64,000 bases of DNA from CAWCUK01 sp963798775 (GTDB lineage: Bacteria > Bacteroidota > Ignavibacteria > Ignavibacteriales > Ignavibacteriaceae): assembly GCA_963798775.1 (NCBI GenBank), contig CAWCUK010000001.1, forward strand, positions 186,001 through 250,000. Direction: 5' to 3'. Position numbers and translations under genes: made by a program. Shown in pieces: positions 17,829 to 27,500 of the stretch (position 1 is its first letter; each line of letters starts with the position of its first letter). The notes beneath the pieces are model-generated. The model worked only from the letters and a program-made list of their open reading frames with translations. It did no database searches and was not told the DNA's origin.

Positions 17829-18682
17829 GTGCTGTATATATTCGCTATGATCTCCTGGTTTGGTGTTGCAGATATAAAAGGCCAGGACCATGTTTCTTTG
17901 CAGAGCACCGCTACTCATTTGCTGTATTCGGAGCAGCTCCAACAATATTATTTAATTGATGTTTTTTTGCCGAAAGGATATAAGGCTAAAGAATCTGAAC
18001 TTCCAGTTTCCCAAATATCCGGTTATTTATGTTCTGAACAGCCGGCCGAATGCGGTGATGGCTGCCATGATGCGACATGTTTCTGAGCTGTCGAGGGAGA
18101 TCATTGTCGGGATCGATTTTGCGGACAAAGACGGTAAGCCTGTTGATTCATTTGCAGCCTATACCCGAGATCTCACTCCGACTCCGGATAACGATTGGGC
18201 ATCAGGCATCAACTGCCGGACCAGGGGGACGCGCGGAAGACTTTTTTCATTTTATCGAGGATGAAGTAAAGCCTCTCATCAATAAGACCTACAACGTAAA
18301 TAAATATAATCAGACTTTAGTAGGACACTCATTTGGCGGGTTGTTCGGCTTGTATGTTTTGTTCAACCACAGCGATACTTTTAACAGGTATGTAATTGCC
18401 AGTCCATCTTTGTGGTGGGATAACGGAGTAATATTTAAGATGGAAGAAAAATACGCAAACGCACATACAAATATGGCTAAGAAGGTATTTCTTTCCGTCG
18501 GCTCAATGGAATTAGCAAGCGGCCCGCAGGGAATGATAGATAATGCAAAGGAAATAGTTGAAAAGCTTAAAAGCAGAAATTATCCGGATCTGGATTTATG
18601 GTTTAATATTTTCGAAAATGAAACACATTTATCTGTAGTAGCCGTTTCTATTCAAAAAGGAATTGAGAAAGTGTTTCAATAA
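17829..18682 (+). pseudogene. Putative esterase (esterase-D/BesA-like alpha/beta hydrolase), frameshifted
   Basis: A secreted alpha/beta hydrolase of the putative-esterase (PF00756-like) family. A GTG start gives a hydrophobic leader. After a frame change come FPVIYVLNSRPN, SREIIVGIDFADKDG and, after another, the nucleophile elbow GHSFGGLFGLY and the segment YVIASPSLWWDNGV. The catalytic His lies in NETHLSVV. Two shifts (near 18010 and 18215) break it. Relatives hydrolyse siderophores or acyl esters. It is a distant paralogue of the esterase at 22080, which is intact. Confidence 0.75.
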
Positions 18683-18708
18683 AGAAAAATTAATTTATAA
18701 AAAATTAT

Positions 18709-19498
18709 TTGACCACAATAAAATTAGGTAATCCTATATTTCAAGTAAATAAGATCAAAGATTCCGCTCAATCTATTTTTTTATTAACATTGTTTTTATG
18801 GATTTCTACCATAATATCCCAGCTTGGTAGTCTTGCTTACAGTACATCAAAAAGTGGACAAGGTTTTCAGTCAGTAGTCTTACAAAGCATTATCTATTTA
18901 AGCCTGGTTACAATTCCGCTCAGTGCGATTGGAATCTGGCTAGGAAGGCAGATTGGACTTGGAGTACCACTCTTGTCTGCGATTGTACGTAAAGAATGGT
19001 ACATTAAAAATATTCATGAGAGAGGCAAAATGGTCCATCTTACCGGGTTTATTTTTGGGCGGTGCATTGGTGATTTTCAGAATACTCGCAAATTCATTAT
19101 TACCGCAGGAACTTCCTTCATTTGGCCACAGGGGTGTTTTAGGAGGATTATTGATTTCTGCCGGAGCGGCAATTGGAGAGGAGGTCTGGTTCAGGTTAGG
19201 CTTATTAACTATAATTCTGGGGATAGTAAACCATATTTGCGGGCATAACAGTCTTCGATCTTCAGTTGCCTGGACAACAATAATTGTTGTTGCAGTTTTA
19301 TTTGGTGCTGCACATTTACCGCAATTATCTTCTTATGGTGCGGCATCTACTTTAGCAGTTTTGGGTACGATATTAGGAAATAGTGTAGTAGGGATCTTAT
19401 ATGGATGGTGTTACTGGCGCCTTGGGCTTATAGCAGCAATAATGGCTCATTTTTCAGTTGATATTGTTATTCATGTGCTGCCTTCACTATTTTATTGA
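18709..19498 (+). pseudogene. CPBP-family intramembrane metalloprotease, one frameshift
   Basis: A polytopic membrane protein with the CPBP/Abi (CAAX protease-like) signature motifs EEVWFR (first Glu pair), FGAAHLPQ and HFSVDI, which supply the zinc-binding residues. The N-terminal half (FLLTLFLWISTIISQLGS and the helix around SLVTIPLSAIGIWLG) is in one frame and the catalytic half in another. The switch is near 19040. The start is probably TTG at 18709, 27 bp after the esterase stop. Family members are linked to bacteriocin self-immunity or peptide processing, but the role here is open. Confidence 0.75.
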
Positions 19499-19801
19499 GA
19501 CTGGTTAAATATTGTTGATATTATGAAAAAGAAATCAGGCGCACACCTGAATGTCGAAAATGAATATTTTGAAAAAGAATATCATTGATTAGTTCCACTA
19601 GTAGTTCTTTACGAATGATTAAAAATACCTGTATCAATAGATTTAATTTAAATACTACAATATAATTTGGAGATGTTTTTAGTAACAGTGTGTTTAAAAC
19701 TTATAGCCAATTAAGGCTTAATTATTTGCATATAGCTTCTGTAAATTATATAGCAGGTTGTTTTTTAATTGTATTAGTGTCAGAAATTATTGGAGAATTA
19801 A
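19499..19801 (+). other. Intergenic gap upstream of the MDR reductase
   Basis: About 300 bp. It holds a possible 21-codon frame starting MKKKSGAHLNVENEYFEKEY (19523) that I cannot support as a gene, and a small TCAGG/CCTGA hairpin within it. Just before the reductase start there is a GGAGAATTA ribosome-binding site. Confidence 0.5.
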
Positions 19802-20791
19802 ATGAAAGCAGTTGAATATACAAAATACGGCCCACCGGAAGTGCTTCAGCTTAAAGATATCACAAAGCCAGTTCCTAATGACAACGAAGTATTAATTAAA
19901 ACTTATGCAACGACAGTAACAGCAACAGACTGCACATTTCGAAAAGGTGAGCCCAAGTTTTCGAGATTATTCACAGGAATCACAAAACCTAAAAACAAAA
20001 CTCTTGGCAGTGAGTTTGCAGGAGAAATTGAAGCCGCCGGCAAGGATGTAAAACTATTTAAAGAAGGTGATAAAGTAGTTGGTACAACTCCTGGATATGG
20101 TTCTTACTCAGAGTATATATGTTTGCCTGTTGATAAATCAACTCTTGCAAATATTCCTGCTGATAAAAATTATGAAGAAGCAATTGCCTGTTGTGATGGT
20201 TTTTTGACTTCATTACCCTTCCTGCGTGATAAAGGAAAAATTCAGAAGGGCCAAAATGTTCTTATCATTGGAGCTTCAGGTGGAGTAGGATCTGCTGCGG
20301 TTCAGCTCGCACACTATTTTGGTGCACAAGTAACTGGAGTTTGTAGCACATCCGGCTTGGAGTTAGTGAAGGCTCTTGGTGCCGACAAAGTAATTGATTA
20401 CACTAAAGAAGATTTTACAAAATCAGGTGAAACTTATAATATTATATTTGATTTAGTTGGTAAGACAACCTTTTCACAATGTAAAAACTCATTAAAGAAA
20501 AATGGGAAATTTCTTCAGGCTGCAATTACGCTCAGCATTTTTACTTCCGTTTTATGGACTGCAATGTTGAGCAAAAAGAAAGCGATGATTATGGCAACAG
20601 GTTTAAGACCTCCGACAGAAAGGACTAAAGATCTGAACTTCATAAATGAACTTCTGGAAAAAGGGAAAATAAAATCAGTCATTGATAGAAAATATCCGTT
20701 TGATCAAATAGCTGAAGCCCACAGGTATGTAGATAAAGGACATAAAAAAGGAAATGTTGTGATAGTTTTGGAAAATATACACATAACCTAA
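19802..20791 (+). CDS. Zinc-free MDR NAD(P)H oxidoreductase (quinone-reductase-like alcohol dehydrogenase)
   Basis: 329 residues. The N-terminal GroES-like domain starts MKAVEYTKYGPPEVLQLKDI and has LGSEFAGEIEAAGKDV. The Rossmann domain carries VLIIGASGGVGSAAVQLAHY. The C-terminal half returns to the catalytic domain, ending in the family motif AHRYVDKGHKKGNVVIVL. No structural zinc Cys cluster is present, as in quinone-oxidoreductase-type MDR enzymes. The substrate is unknown. The frame is intact, in contrast to all genes from 14.8 to 19.5 kb. Confidence 0.88.
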   Translation: MKAVEYTKYGPPEVLQLKDITKPVPNDNEVLIKTYATTVTATDCTFRKGEPKFSRLFTGITKPKNKTLGSEFAGEIEAAGKDVKLFKEGDKVVGTTPGYGSYSEYICLPVDKSTLANIPADKNYEEAIACCDGFLTSLPFLRDKGKIQKGQNVLIIGASGGVGSAAVQLAHYFGAQVTGVCSTSGLELVKALGADKVIDYTKEDFTKSGETYNIIFDLVGKTTFSQCKNSLKKNGKFLQAAITLSIFTSVLWTAMLSKKKAMIMATGLRPPTERTKDLNFINELLEKGKIKSVIDRKYPFDQIAEAHRYVDKGHKKGNVVIVLENIHIT

Positions 20792-20842
20792 CAAGTTAGT
20801 CAAAAATAAATAAAACAATTATACAAGAAAGGAATTTTAAAT

Positions 20843-21772
20843 ATGCAAACAATTTTAGGAGCAAACGGAACAATAGGTTCTGTGTTAGCAAAGGAATTGA
20901 AGGCTTACACCAATCAAATAAGATTAGTTAGTCGTAATCCGAAAAAAGTAAATGAAACAGATGAATTATTCCCCGCCGATTTATCAGATGTAAGTCAAGT
21001 AGAAAAAGCTGTGGAAGGTTCTGAAGTTGTATATCTATTAGTTGGATTTGATTATAACACAAAAGTTTGGCAAGATAAATGGCCGAAACTTATGCGTGCC
21101 ACAATAGATGCTTGTATTAAACACAAAGCGAAATTAGTATTTTTTGATAACGTATACTTGTATGATATAAACGCTATCCCACACATGACTGAAAATTCAG
21201 TAATAAACCCTCCAAGTAAAAAAGGGGCAGTTAGAAAAGAAATTGCTGAAATGCTTTTAAATGAAGTAAAATCCGGAAAATTGACTGCGCTCATTGCTCG
21301 TTCTGCTGATTTTTATGGACCAAACAATGAGAAAAGTTTTTTGCATGATATGGTTTACAAAAACATAAAAAAAGGGAAGAAATCCAATTGGTTCATTGAT
21401 GCAAATAAAAAACATTCCTTTACATATACACCTGATGCAGCTAAGGCTACCGCACTATTGGGAAACACACCTGATGTATACAACCAGGTGTGGCATCTGC
21501 CCACGGATAAAAATGTTTTGACCGGCAAAGAATTGATAGCATTGTTTGCCAATAAAATGAATGTAGAAAACAAGGTTTCTATATTGCCGATGTGGTTATT
21601 GAAAATACTCGGTTTATTCATTCCAATAATGAAAGAGATGCCTGAAATGATATATCAATATAATAGGGATTATATTTTTGATTCAAGCAAATTTGATAAA
21701 CGATTTAACTTTAGAACTACACCTTACAACGAAGGTGTAAAACTGACAATTGAACAAACAAAAAGTAATTGA
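20843..21772 (+). CDS. NAD-dependent epimerase/NmrA-like SDR protein
   Basis: 309 residues, extended-SDR type. It starts MQTILGANGTIGSVLAKELK, with the glycine-rich NAD(P) motif GANGTIG at 6-12, and contains VVYLLVGFDYN and FFDNVYLYD. The catalytic YxxxK motif is not obvious, so it may be an atypical (NmrA or epimerase-like) reductase rather than a classical epimerase. It lies 51 bp after the MDR gene on the same strand with a GAAAGGAATTTTAA ribosome-binding site. The two could work in one redox pathway. Confidence 0.82.
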   Translation: MQTILGANGTIGSVLAKELKAYTNQIRLVSRNPKKVNETDELFPADLSDVSQVEKAVEGSEVVYLLVGFDYNTKVWQDKWPKLMRATIDACIKHKAKLVFFDNVYLYDINAIPHMTENSVINPPSKKGAVRKEIAEMLLNEVKSGKLTALIARSADFYGPNNEKSFLHDMVYKNIKKGKKSNWFIDANKKHSFTYTPDAAKATALLGNTPDVYNQVWHLPTDKNVLTGKELIALFANKMNVENKVSILPMWLLKILGLFIPIMKEMPEMIYQYNRDYIFDSSKFDKRFNFRTTPYNEGVKLTIEQTKSN

Positions 21773-22079
21773 TGTATCTTGGCAAATTTCAACAGCATAA
21801 TGGTAATATGTGGTATCAGTAGTTAATATAACATTCATAAGCATGTATTCTAAAAGGTGGCTAAAGGCGACAACGATTTTGCCTTGGGCCTTTGTATAAT
21901 TTTAACGTAAGCCGGTCCCGTATAGCCGCAAGTCGTTTAGACTAACCTGTACAAAGTATTTTATGTAAGTAAGTACGTCGCCGCCATTTCCCGACAATAT
22001 AATGGCTGCTTCACCTTATAAACATTCGTTGTTAGTTAAGCATTGCCGTTAGGGCTCAAAATAAATTAATGGAGGATAG
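21773..22079 (+). other. Hairpin-rich spacer resembling a cassette recombination site
   Basis: 307 bp without a gene. It is richer in G+C than its surroundings and has paired blocks such as AAAGGC...GCCTTT around 21853-21896. Towards the end it has CGTTGTTAG and GCCGTTAGGG just before the ribosome-binding site (GGAGGATAG) of the next gene. GTTAGG-type boxes are reminiscent of the R' end of integron attC sites, but the match to GTTRRRY is imperfect. No integrase gene is in the window. Confidence 0.3.
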
Positions 22080-23246
22080 ATGTCATTGAAAAATATATTT
22101 TTTATAATTTTTATTCTTTGGTTTCATACTTGTTTCAGTCAAGTTCCAATTGTGGTTGGTCAAAGTCAAGTTATTCACTCGAACATACTTGATGAAAACC
22201 GCACATATCAAGTTTACTTGCCTGAAAGTTATCAGCAGGCTGTAGATCGAAAATATCCCGTACTTTATGTTCTTGATGGTGAGTCTAATTTCTTACATAC
22301 AGTAGGTTCTGTAAGTTTTCTCTCCTCAAAAGGCGAAATACCGGAATTAATAGTTGTTTCAATTACAAGCACAGTTCGAATTAGAGATTTTACACAAACC
22401 GATTGGCCTTCTCATTGGGTTGGTGGTGGAGGGGCAAAAAACTTTAGAAGTTTTCTCTCTAAAGAACTTATTCCAAAATTTGAAAAAGATTTCCGTACCA
22501 ATGGCTTTCGTATACTGTCCGGGCATTCTGCTTCAGGGCAATTTGTTCTATATAACTTGACTTCTGAACCCTCTCTTTTTAATGCTTATATTGCAATTAG
22601 TCCAAGTCTTGATTGGGATAATAACCTTCCGCAAAGATCGCTGGAAGAATCTTTATCAAAAACAGATAGTTTAAAAGCATTCCTTTATTTTGCTTGGTCG
22701 GATGATTCCGGCGGTGCATTAGCAGACGATCAAAAATTGCTTGAAACACTCGCAACAAAATCTCCTAAAGGATTTCGCTGGGTAGGTAAAGGTTTCCCAG
22801 ATGAAACACACGGCAGCATTACATTGTTAGCACAAATTAATGCACTTCGTGAATTATATAATGGTTACAGACTACACAATGATTTATTAATCAATGGACT
22901 TAGTTTTGCCGAAAAGCATTTTCAAAATGTATCAAAGGAGGTAGGATATACAATACCTGTGCCCGAAGATATAATAAATAAATTTGCATACGAAGAATTG
23001 AATAAAGGTAATATTCAGGAAGCAATTAAATTATTCAAACACAACATTAAACAAAATCCGAACTCGGCAAATGCATTCGATAGCATTACTGATGCTTATG
23101 AAAAAGCTGGGATGTTGAATGAAGCAATGACATCAATAGATAAAGCAGTTGAATTAGCTACTAAGTTTAATAATCCTAATCGAGGATATATCATTAATCA
23201 CTCAAAGAAAATTAAAGATATTTTAGAAACTAAAAAACAAAAATAA
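22080..23246 (+). CDS. Secreted putative esterase with C-terminal TPR region
   Basis: 388 residues. A signal peptide (FFIIFILWFHTCFSQ) precedes an esterase-D-like alpha/beta-hydrolase domain: YPVLYVLDGESNFLH, nucleophile elbow GHSASGQF, AISPSLDWDNNLP and catalytic His in PDETHGS. The last 100 residues form two tetratricopeptide-like repeats (IQEAIKLFKHNIKQNPNSAN, MLNEAMTSIDKAVELATKF). It belongs to the same family as the broken gene at 17829. GGAGGATAG lies just upstream of the ATG. It is bounded on both sides by hairpin-rich spacers, so it may have arrived as a unit. Confidence 0.85.
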   Translation: MSLKNIFFIIFILWFHTCFSQVPIVVGQSQVIHSNILDENRTYQVYLPESYQQAVDRKYPVLYVLDGESNFLHTVGSVSFLSSKGEIPELIVVSITSTVRIRDFTQTDWPSHWVGGGGAKNFRSFLSKELIPKFEKDFRTNGFRILSGHSASGQFVLYNLTSEPSLFNAYIAISPSLDWDNNLPQRSLEESLSKTDSLKAFLYFAWSDDSGGALADDQKLLETLATKSPKGFRWVGKGFPDETHGSITLLAQINALRELYNGYRLHNDLLINGLSFAEKHFQNVSKEVGYTIPVPEDIINKFAYEELNKGNIQEAIKLFKHNIKQNPNSANAFDSITDAYEKAGMLNEAMTSIDKAVELATKFNNPNRGYIINHSKKIKDILETKKQK

Positions 23247-23420
23247 GCCTAACGCCTTAACGCGACCCCTCCAGAGGCGGGCAGGCTGCCTTTTCGGTGC
23301 GGGATTATTAAATAAATTGGTGATTATTTCGTTCGGTCCAGCCAGCTTTATCAGCCTGGCTGAGGCAGGTAAATCTGGGGTGGCGCCTTAGTAATAACTT
23401 TATGCGCATAAGTAAATTTA
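23247..23420 (+). other. GC-rich imperfect palindrome after the esterase gene
   Basis: Immediately after the stop comes GCCTAACGCCTTAACGCGAC, with GCCTAAC matching an integron R'' box. Inner hairpins include GGCAG/CTGCC and CAGCCAG/CTGGCTG. CGCGACCCC pairs imperfectly with the downstream GGGGTGGCG across about 130 bp. A ribosome-binding-like sequence and a 14-codon frame (MNTNKYSISAVFY) then begin at 23431 and stop, which looks like a truncated following gene. Confidence 0.35.
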
Positions 23421-23545
23421 AAGAGGTTCTTATGAATACAAATAAATATTCAATATCTGCAGTTTTTTATTAAAGAAAAGTTTCTTTTGCAACTGTATTT
23501 ATTTATTTTTATCGAAGAATTAAATAAATACAATGTATTAACAGT

Positions 23546-24020
23546 TTATTCAAACGGATCATATATCAAACCCATTTTACCGTAGTCAATCTGTATTTGT
23601 TCTGCCGGTTCAAACTCCAGACGGCAAGTTGTTTTATCATTATAAATCGAGAACTTATTGTCCCGGACAAAACGCTTAAAACTGCTGTAACTTATTTTTC
23701 CTTCTAATCCGTGTTTTTCTACAATAACTTCAAATGCAGTTTTCGCTTTAATTTTGTTCTCTTTATTTGTAATTAGCTCTTTGATTTCCTGTTTATATTC
23801 TTCGAGATTTTTTCTTGTTGTAGAGGGCCTGCCTGATATTTTGGGAATTATTTTTGGGAAGCACCGAAAGTATCTTTTCTCTATCATAACCGGTTATTCC
23901 TTCTTTCTGAATTTCTTGTATGTATTTTCTTATTGTTTTTCGATCTATGCCTGATAGTTGAGATATTTGACTAATATTTTGAGAATCGAAATAACGTCTG
24001 ATAACCTCAAGAATTTCCAT
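23546..24020 (-). pseudogene. istA: Truncated and frameshifted IstA transposase
   Basis: The N-terminal helix-turn-helix region MEILEVIRRYFDSQNISQIS continues with SGIDRKTIRKYIQEIQKEG, typical of IS21 IstA. After a one-base shift near 23830 it continues KISGRPSTTRKNLEEYKQEI to EPAEQIQIDYGKM, the start of the RNase-H-like catalytic core (first Asp). It then stops at DPFE. A full IstA is about 500 residues; only about 157 remain. The catalytic triad is incomplete, so it is inactive. Confidence 0.75.
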
Positions 24021-24125
24021 ATTGATTATCCTTCTATAGGCTATTTTCACTCCGTTTATATTTAATTATGAACGGAAAAAATAGAGTAAAATATTTTAAT
24101 TAACTACTCTACTAAAGGAATTTTT

Positions 24126-24186
24126 AAGTGGGGAATCTTTTTGGCCCTAAGCTATTTTAACTGGGGAATGCTTTTGGCCCCTGACA
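24126..24186. repeat. IS21 terminal repeats (two direct copies)
   Basis: Two copies of a 22-bp motif at 24126-24147 and 24159-24181, of the form AA(G/C)TGGGGAAT(C/G)(T/C)TTTTGGCCC. The outer copy is followed by TGACA. Read on the minus strand this is the TGTCA...-type end with multiple internal repeats known for IS21, where the transposase binds. Confidence 0.75.
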
Positions 24187-24599
24187 ATGATATTAAGCAG
24201 CAGTATAAAAAAAGCTGCTTTTTTAGAAAGTAACCATTATGAAATTCCAATAATAAGAGTAAAAACGGCAAATATGGAAACCTCGAGAGGAGTACTAATA
24301 TCGCAATAAAAATTAAGAGTGAAGCCGCAATTATTAAAATTATTTTAAGCATAAAATTTTCTCAGTCTTGCGGATAATTTAGTCAGCGTAAACAGCAATA
24401 GAGGTGCTATTTGTAATAGCAAAATATTGTTTTTTTTATAGGGTGATAGTTAGCAATTTGGGGATAATTCAGATTACCAAAATTACCAAGATTGTCAAGA
24501 TTGCCATTTATTGGAAAAACGATGTTTGTTTGTACACACCGCTTTTCCTTTTTAGTTAGATCTTGGGATATATAGCTGAACTATTGAGATCCATTGATA
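24187..24599 (-). other. Intergenic DNA flanking the IS21 end, with a possible interrupted small membrane ORF
   Basis: A minus-strand frame from 24352 (MLKIILIIAASLLIFIAILV..., two hydrophobic stretches) runs into the IS21 end and stops inside it. It could be the 5' part of a small membrane protein gene cut by the insertion. Support is weak. Around 24465-24510 there is a short degenerate repeat of GATTRCCAA-like units. No other feature is visible before the secreted-protein stop. Confidence 0.3.
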
Positions 24600-27500
24600 C
24601 TATTTCAACAACATCATCTTTTTTACTTGTGTGAAACTTCCGGATTGAATTTTATAGAAATATAATCCGCTTGATAAGTTACTTGAATCAAAATCTACTT
24701 TGTACCTTCCTGATTCTTGGGCTTCATTAACTAGCGTAGCAACTTCATTACCAAGAATATCATAAACCTTTAAATTTACGAACCCGCTGCTTGGTATTGA
24801 ATATTCAATACTGGTAGTGGGATTAAAGGGATTCGGAAAATTTTGCGAAAGGCTATAATCTCTTATTGGTTCAGCTTCTACATTTATTAATTTGGAATAA
24901 GAATAACTGCCATCATAATCTATTTGTTTCAATCTGTATGACGCTTTTCCCTTTAGCAGATTATCTCTATACTGGTAATCGATTGGATTTGTCGAATTTC
25001 CCTTTCCTTCAACAAAACCAATTGTAACAAATTTTTGATTATCAATACTCTTCTCAATTTCAAAACCAGCGTTGTTTGTTTCGGTAGCTGTTCGCCAAGT
25101 TAATTTTACTTCGTTGTCTAAAACATTCGCGTTAAAATTTACAAGTTCAACCGGAACAATTCCTTTGTTATACACTCTGATATAATCTACAAACATCTTT
25201 TGCGGAAATGTTGTAGTGCCATCCGGATAACCCGGCCAATACCCACCGACAGCAATATTTAGCAGCAAGAAGAATTTTTCATGAAATTCACTTTGTTCTG
25301 ATGAAGTTATAGTAAGTGAATGATATAAATTATTATCTATGTACCATTCAATTTTATTTTCATCCCAAACTATTGAATACAAATGGAAATCATCGCTAAA
25401 AGTTGATTGGTTTAGAGCATAATTTCCCGTATTATATTGATAGTTATTATTTTCTAACCAATGAGCTGTTCCATAAGCCTTATCCGGTTGATGCCCAAGT
25501 AATTCAAATATATCTATCTCACCGCAAGCCGGCCAGCCAACATTGTTAAAACTTTCTCCTAAAGACCAGAATGCCGGCCATATTCCTTGACCGTACGGTG
25601 TTTTAATTCTTGCTTCAATTTTACCATATTTGAATGATTTTTTACCTTGAGTAATTAATCTAGCAGAAGTATAATCTCGTCCTTCGTAGCTTTCATTTAA
25701 AGCTTGTATTATTAACAATCCATTTTCTAAATATGCATTTACATCTCTATCTGTATAATATTGAAGTTCATTGTTTCCCCAGCCTGTTCCGCCTGTTTCT
25801 CTTGTCCATATAGTTTCATCAAGAGTTGAACCATTAAATTCGTCAGACCAAACAAGCGTATATTCACTCGGATACTCTTCAATATCACTTATTTTACGAG
25901 GTAACAATTGATACCCTGTACTGTAAGGCGCCGTATTATCATACTGACTTACAATCGCTGTCACCGAAACTTCACCAGTTGGAATTTGTGTTCCAATAAT
26001 ATCAACATCATTATCAATTCTTAGTGTTATACTTCCGGTTCCGTCAGTTAATGTATAATTATTATTGCTTGCAAATGATCCGGTTTCTGAAAATGTTGCA
26101 TGCTCAATTTTAATAAGCATTCCTTCATATTCTTCTAAATCATTCCAAGTTTGATTTATAACTTGATTAATTGTTACAGTTTCCGGATCAACGGCATTAT
26201 TACTGCTATTTACAGTAACAAATGAATTATCTGTATTATAGATAATCTCTGTAAGTCCATTATAAAAGCCTAAAGGACTTGTTATTGTTATGTCATCCCC
26301 AACTTGCAAACCGGTAATTAAGTTATTTCCATAAACAGCAATTCCGGCAGTTCCATCTTGAATATACGCAGGGCCGGCGCTTCCGAATTCTTGAGCAGCG
26401 GTGACTATGCCACTGAAAGTTACAGTTGAATTTAATAATCGCGGACTTCCATTAGAATCATTTCTTCTGATGGATGAAATAGTCCGAACATTATTTGTCA
26501 CACTAACTTGAAAATCTGAAACTACAGGGAAATGGTCAGAAGCAGATTCTGAATCATTAAGCCATAAACCATAACTAGATAGCGTTGATTGAGGGAGACT
26601 GTTCGTGTAAAGCACAAAAGAATTTTGAAGTTCTAAAACCGATCCTGTATACAACATATAGTCTAAACGTCCTTTGCTAAAACTACCGGGGGAATTTCCG
26701 ATACCTTGAGTGAAAGTCATTGGCAATTCTGTTACAAAAGGTTTTGCGTCCATTAAATCGGAGCCATCCCAGTCGGGAGTAAAATCACTCCCATAAATAT
26801 TTTCATTCACTATATCCCCTGTTAACAGAGTTGTTACTTGTTGAGGATCGCCGACAAAATTCATATCTCCTAAAATTATAATTGGGGAACCTTCGGTTAA
26901 TGTAACTAGTCCGCCGGGATTTTTTGCCTCTCTTATGAACGCCATTATTGCATCTACTTCATCCTGACGTGCAGCATCATTATCACAGCAAGGCGGATGA
27001 GCTACCACTACTAACGCGTCCGTATCATAATGGGGCCTTAAGTCAAGTAAGAAAACTCCATTACCAAAACTACCGGCTGACCATGAGTTTTTTATTTTAT
27101 ATCTTGTAACAATTATATTATCAGCAATCTGAGCTCCATTCCAGCTTTTACCTTGCGGTGATGGAAGCATCTCCTCAAGTCGAACAGCAGCTTCATCACC
27201 TGTATGGTTATAGATTTCAACTAAACCAATTATATCCGGATCAATAACATTATACAATCTTTCAAAGATCGGTTTATTTGCTTCTTCAAAAAAACCATCG
27301 AACTCAACATTTTGAGATAATACACGTAAATGCTCGGCAGATTTTTTTTCAAACGAATATGAAGGAAGAGGATCAAGATTTCCTTCTTGAAAAGAATATG
27401 ATATCGCATCAGTTGAGGCGCCGCCAACCGCTGATTCATCGGCAAAAATTAATTGAATATTATCTGAACTGAAAAGGTTACTACTATTTATTACCGCATT

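Larger units (their letters stand above)
23546..24186 (-). mobile_element. IS21-family insertion sequence, left-end remnant
   Basis: The element begins at 24186 with TGTCAGGGG and has the two IS21-type internal repeats at that end. The first part of istA follows on the minus strand. The rest of istA, all of istB and the right end are absent, because coding homology stops near 23546. It is therefore a dead left-end fragment. Confidence 0.75.

Noticed and set aside
21773..22079. Confirmed integron attC site
   Set aside because: Only partial box matches; the GTTRRRY box fails at the last base and no integrase is present, so it is kept as a hypothesis only.
27230..27472. Overlapping small genes inside the EEP-GH16 gene
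   Set aside because: Both frames are shadows of the nuclease domain, and the same shadow recurs in the duplicated copy, as expected from sequence identity.
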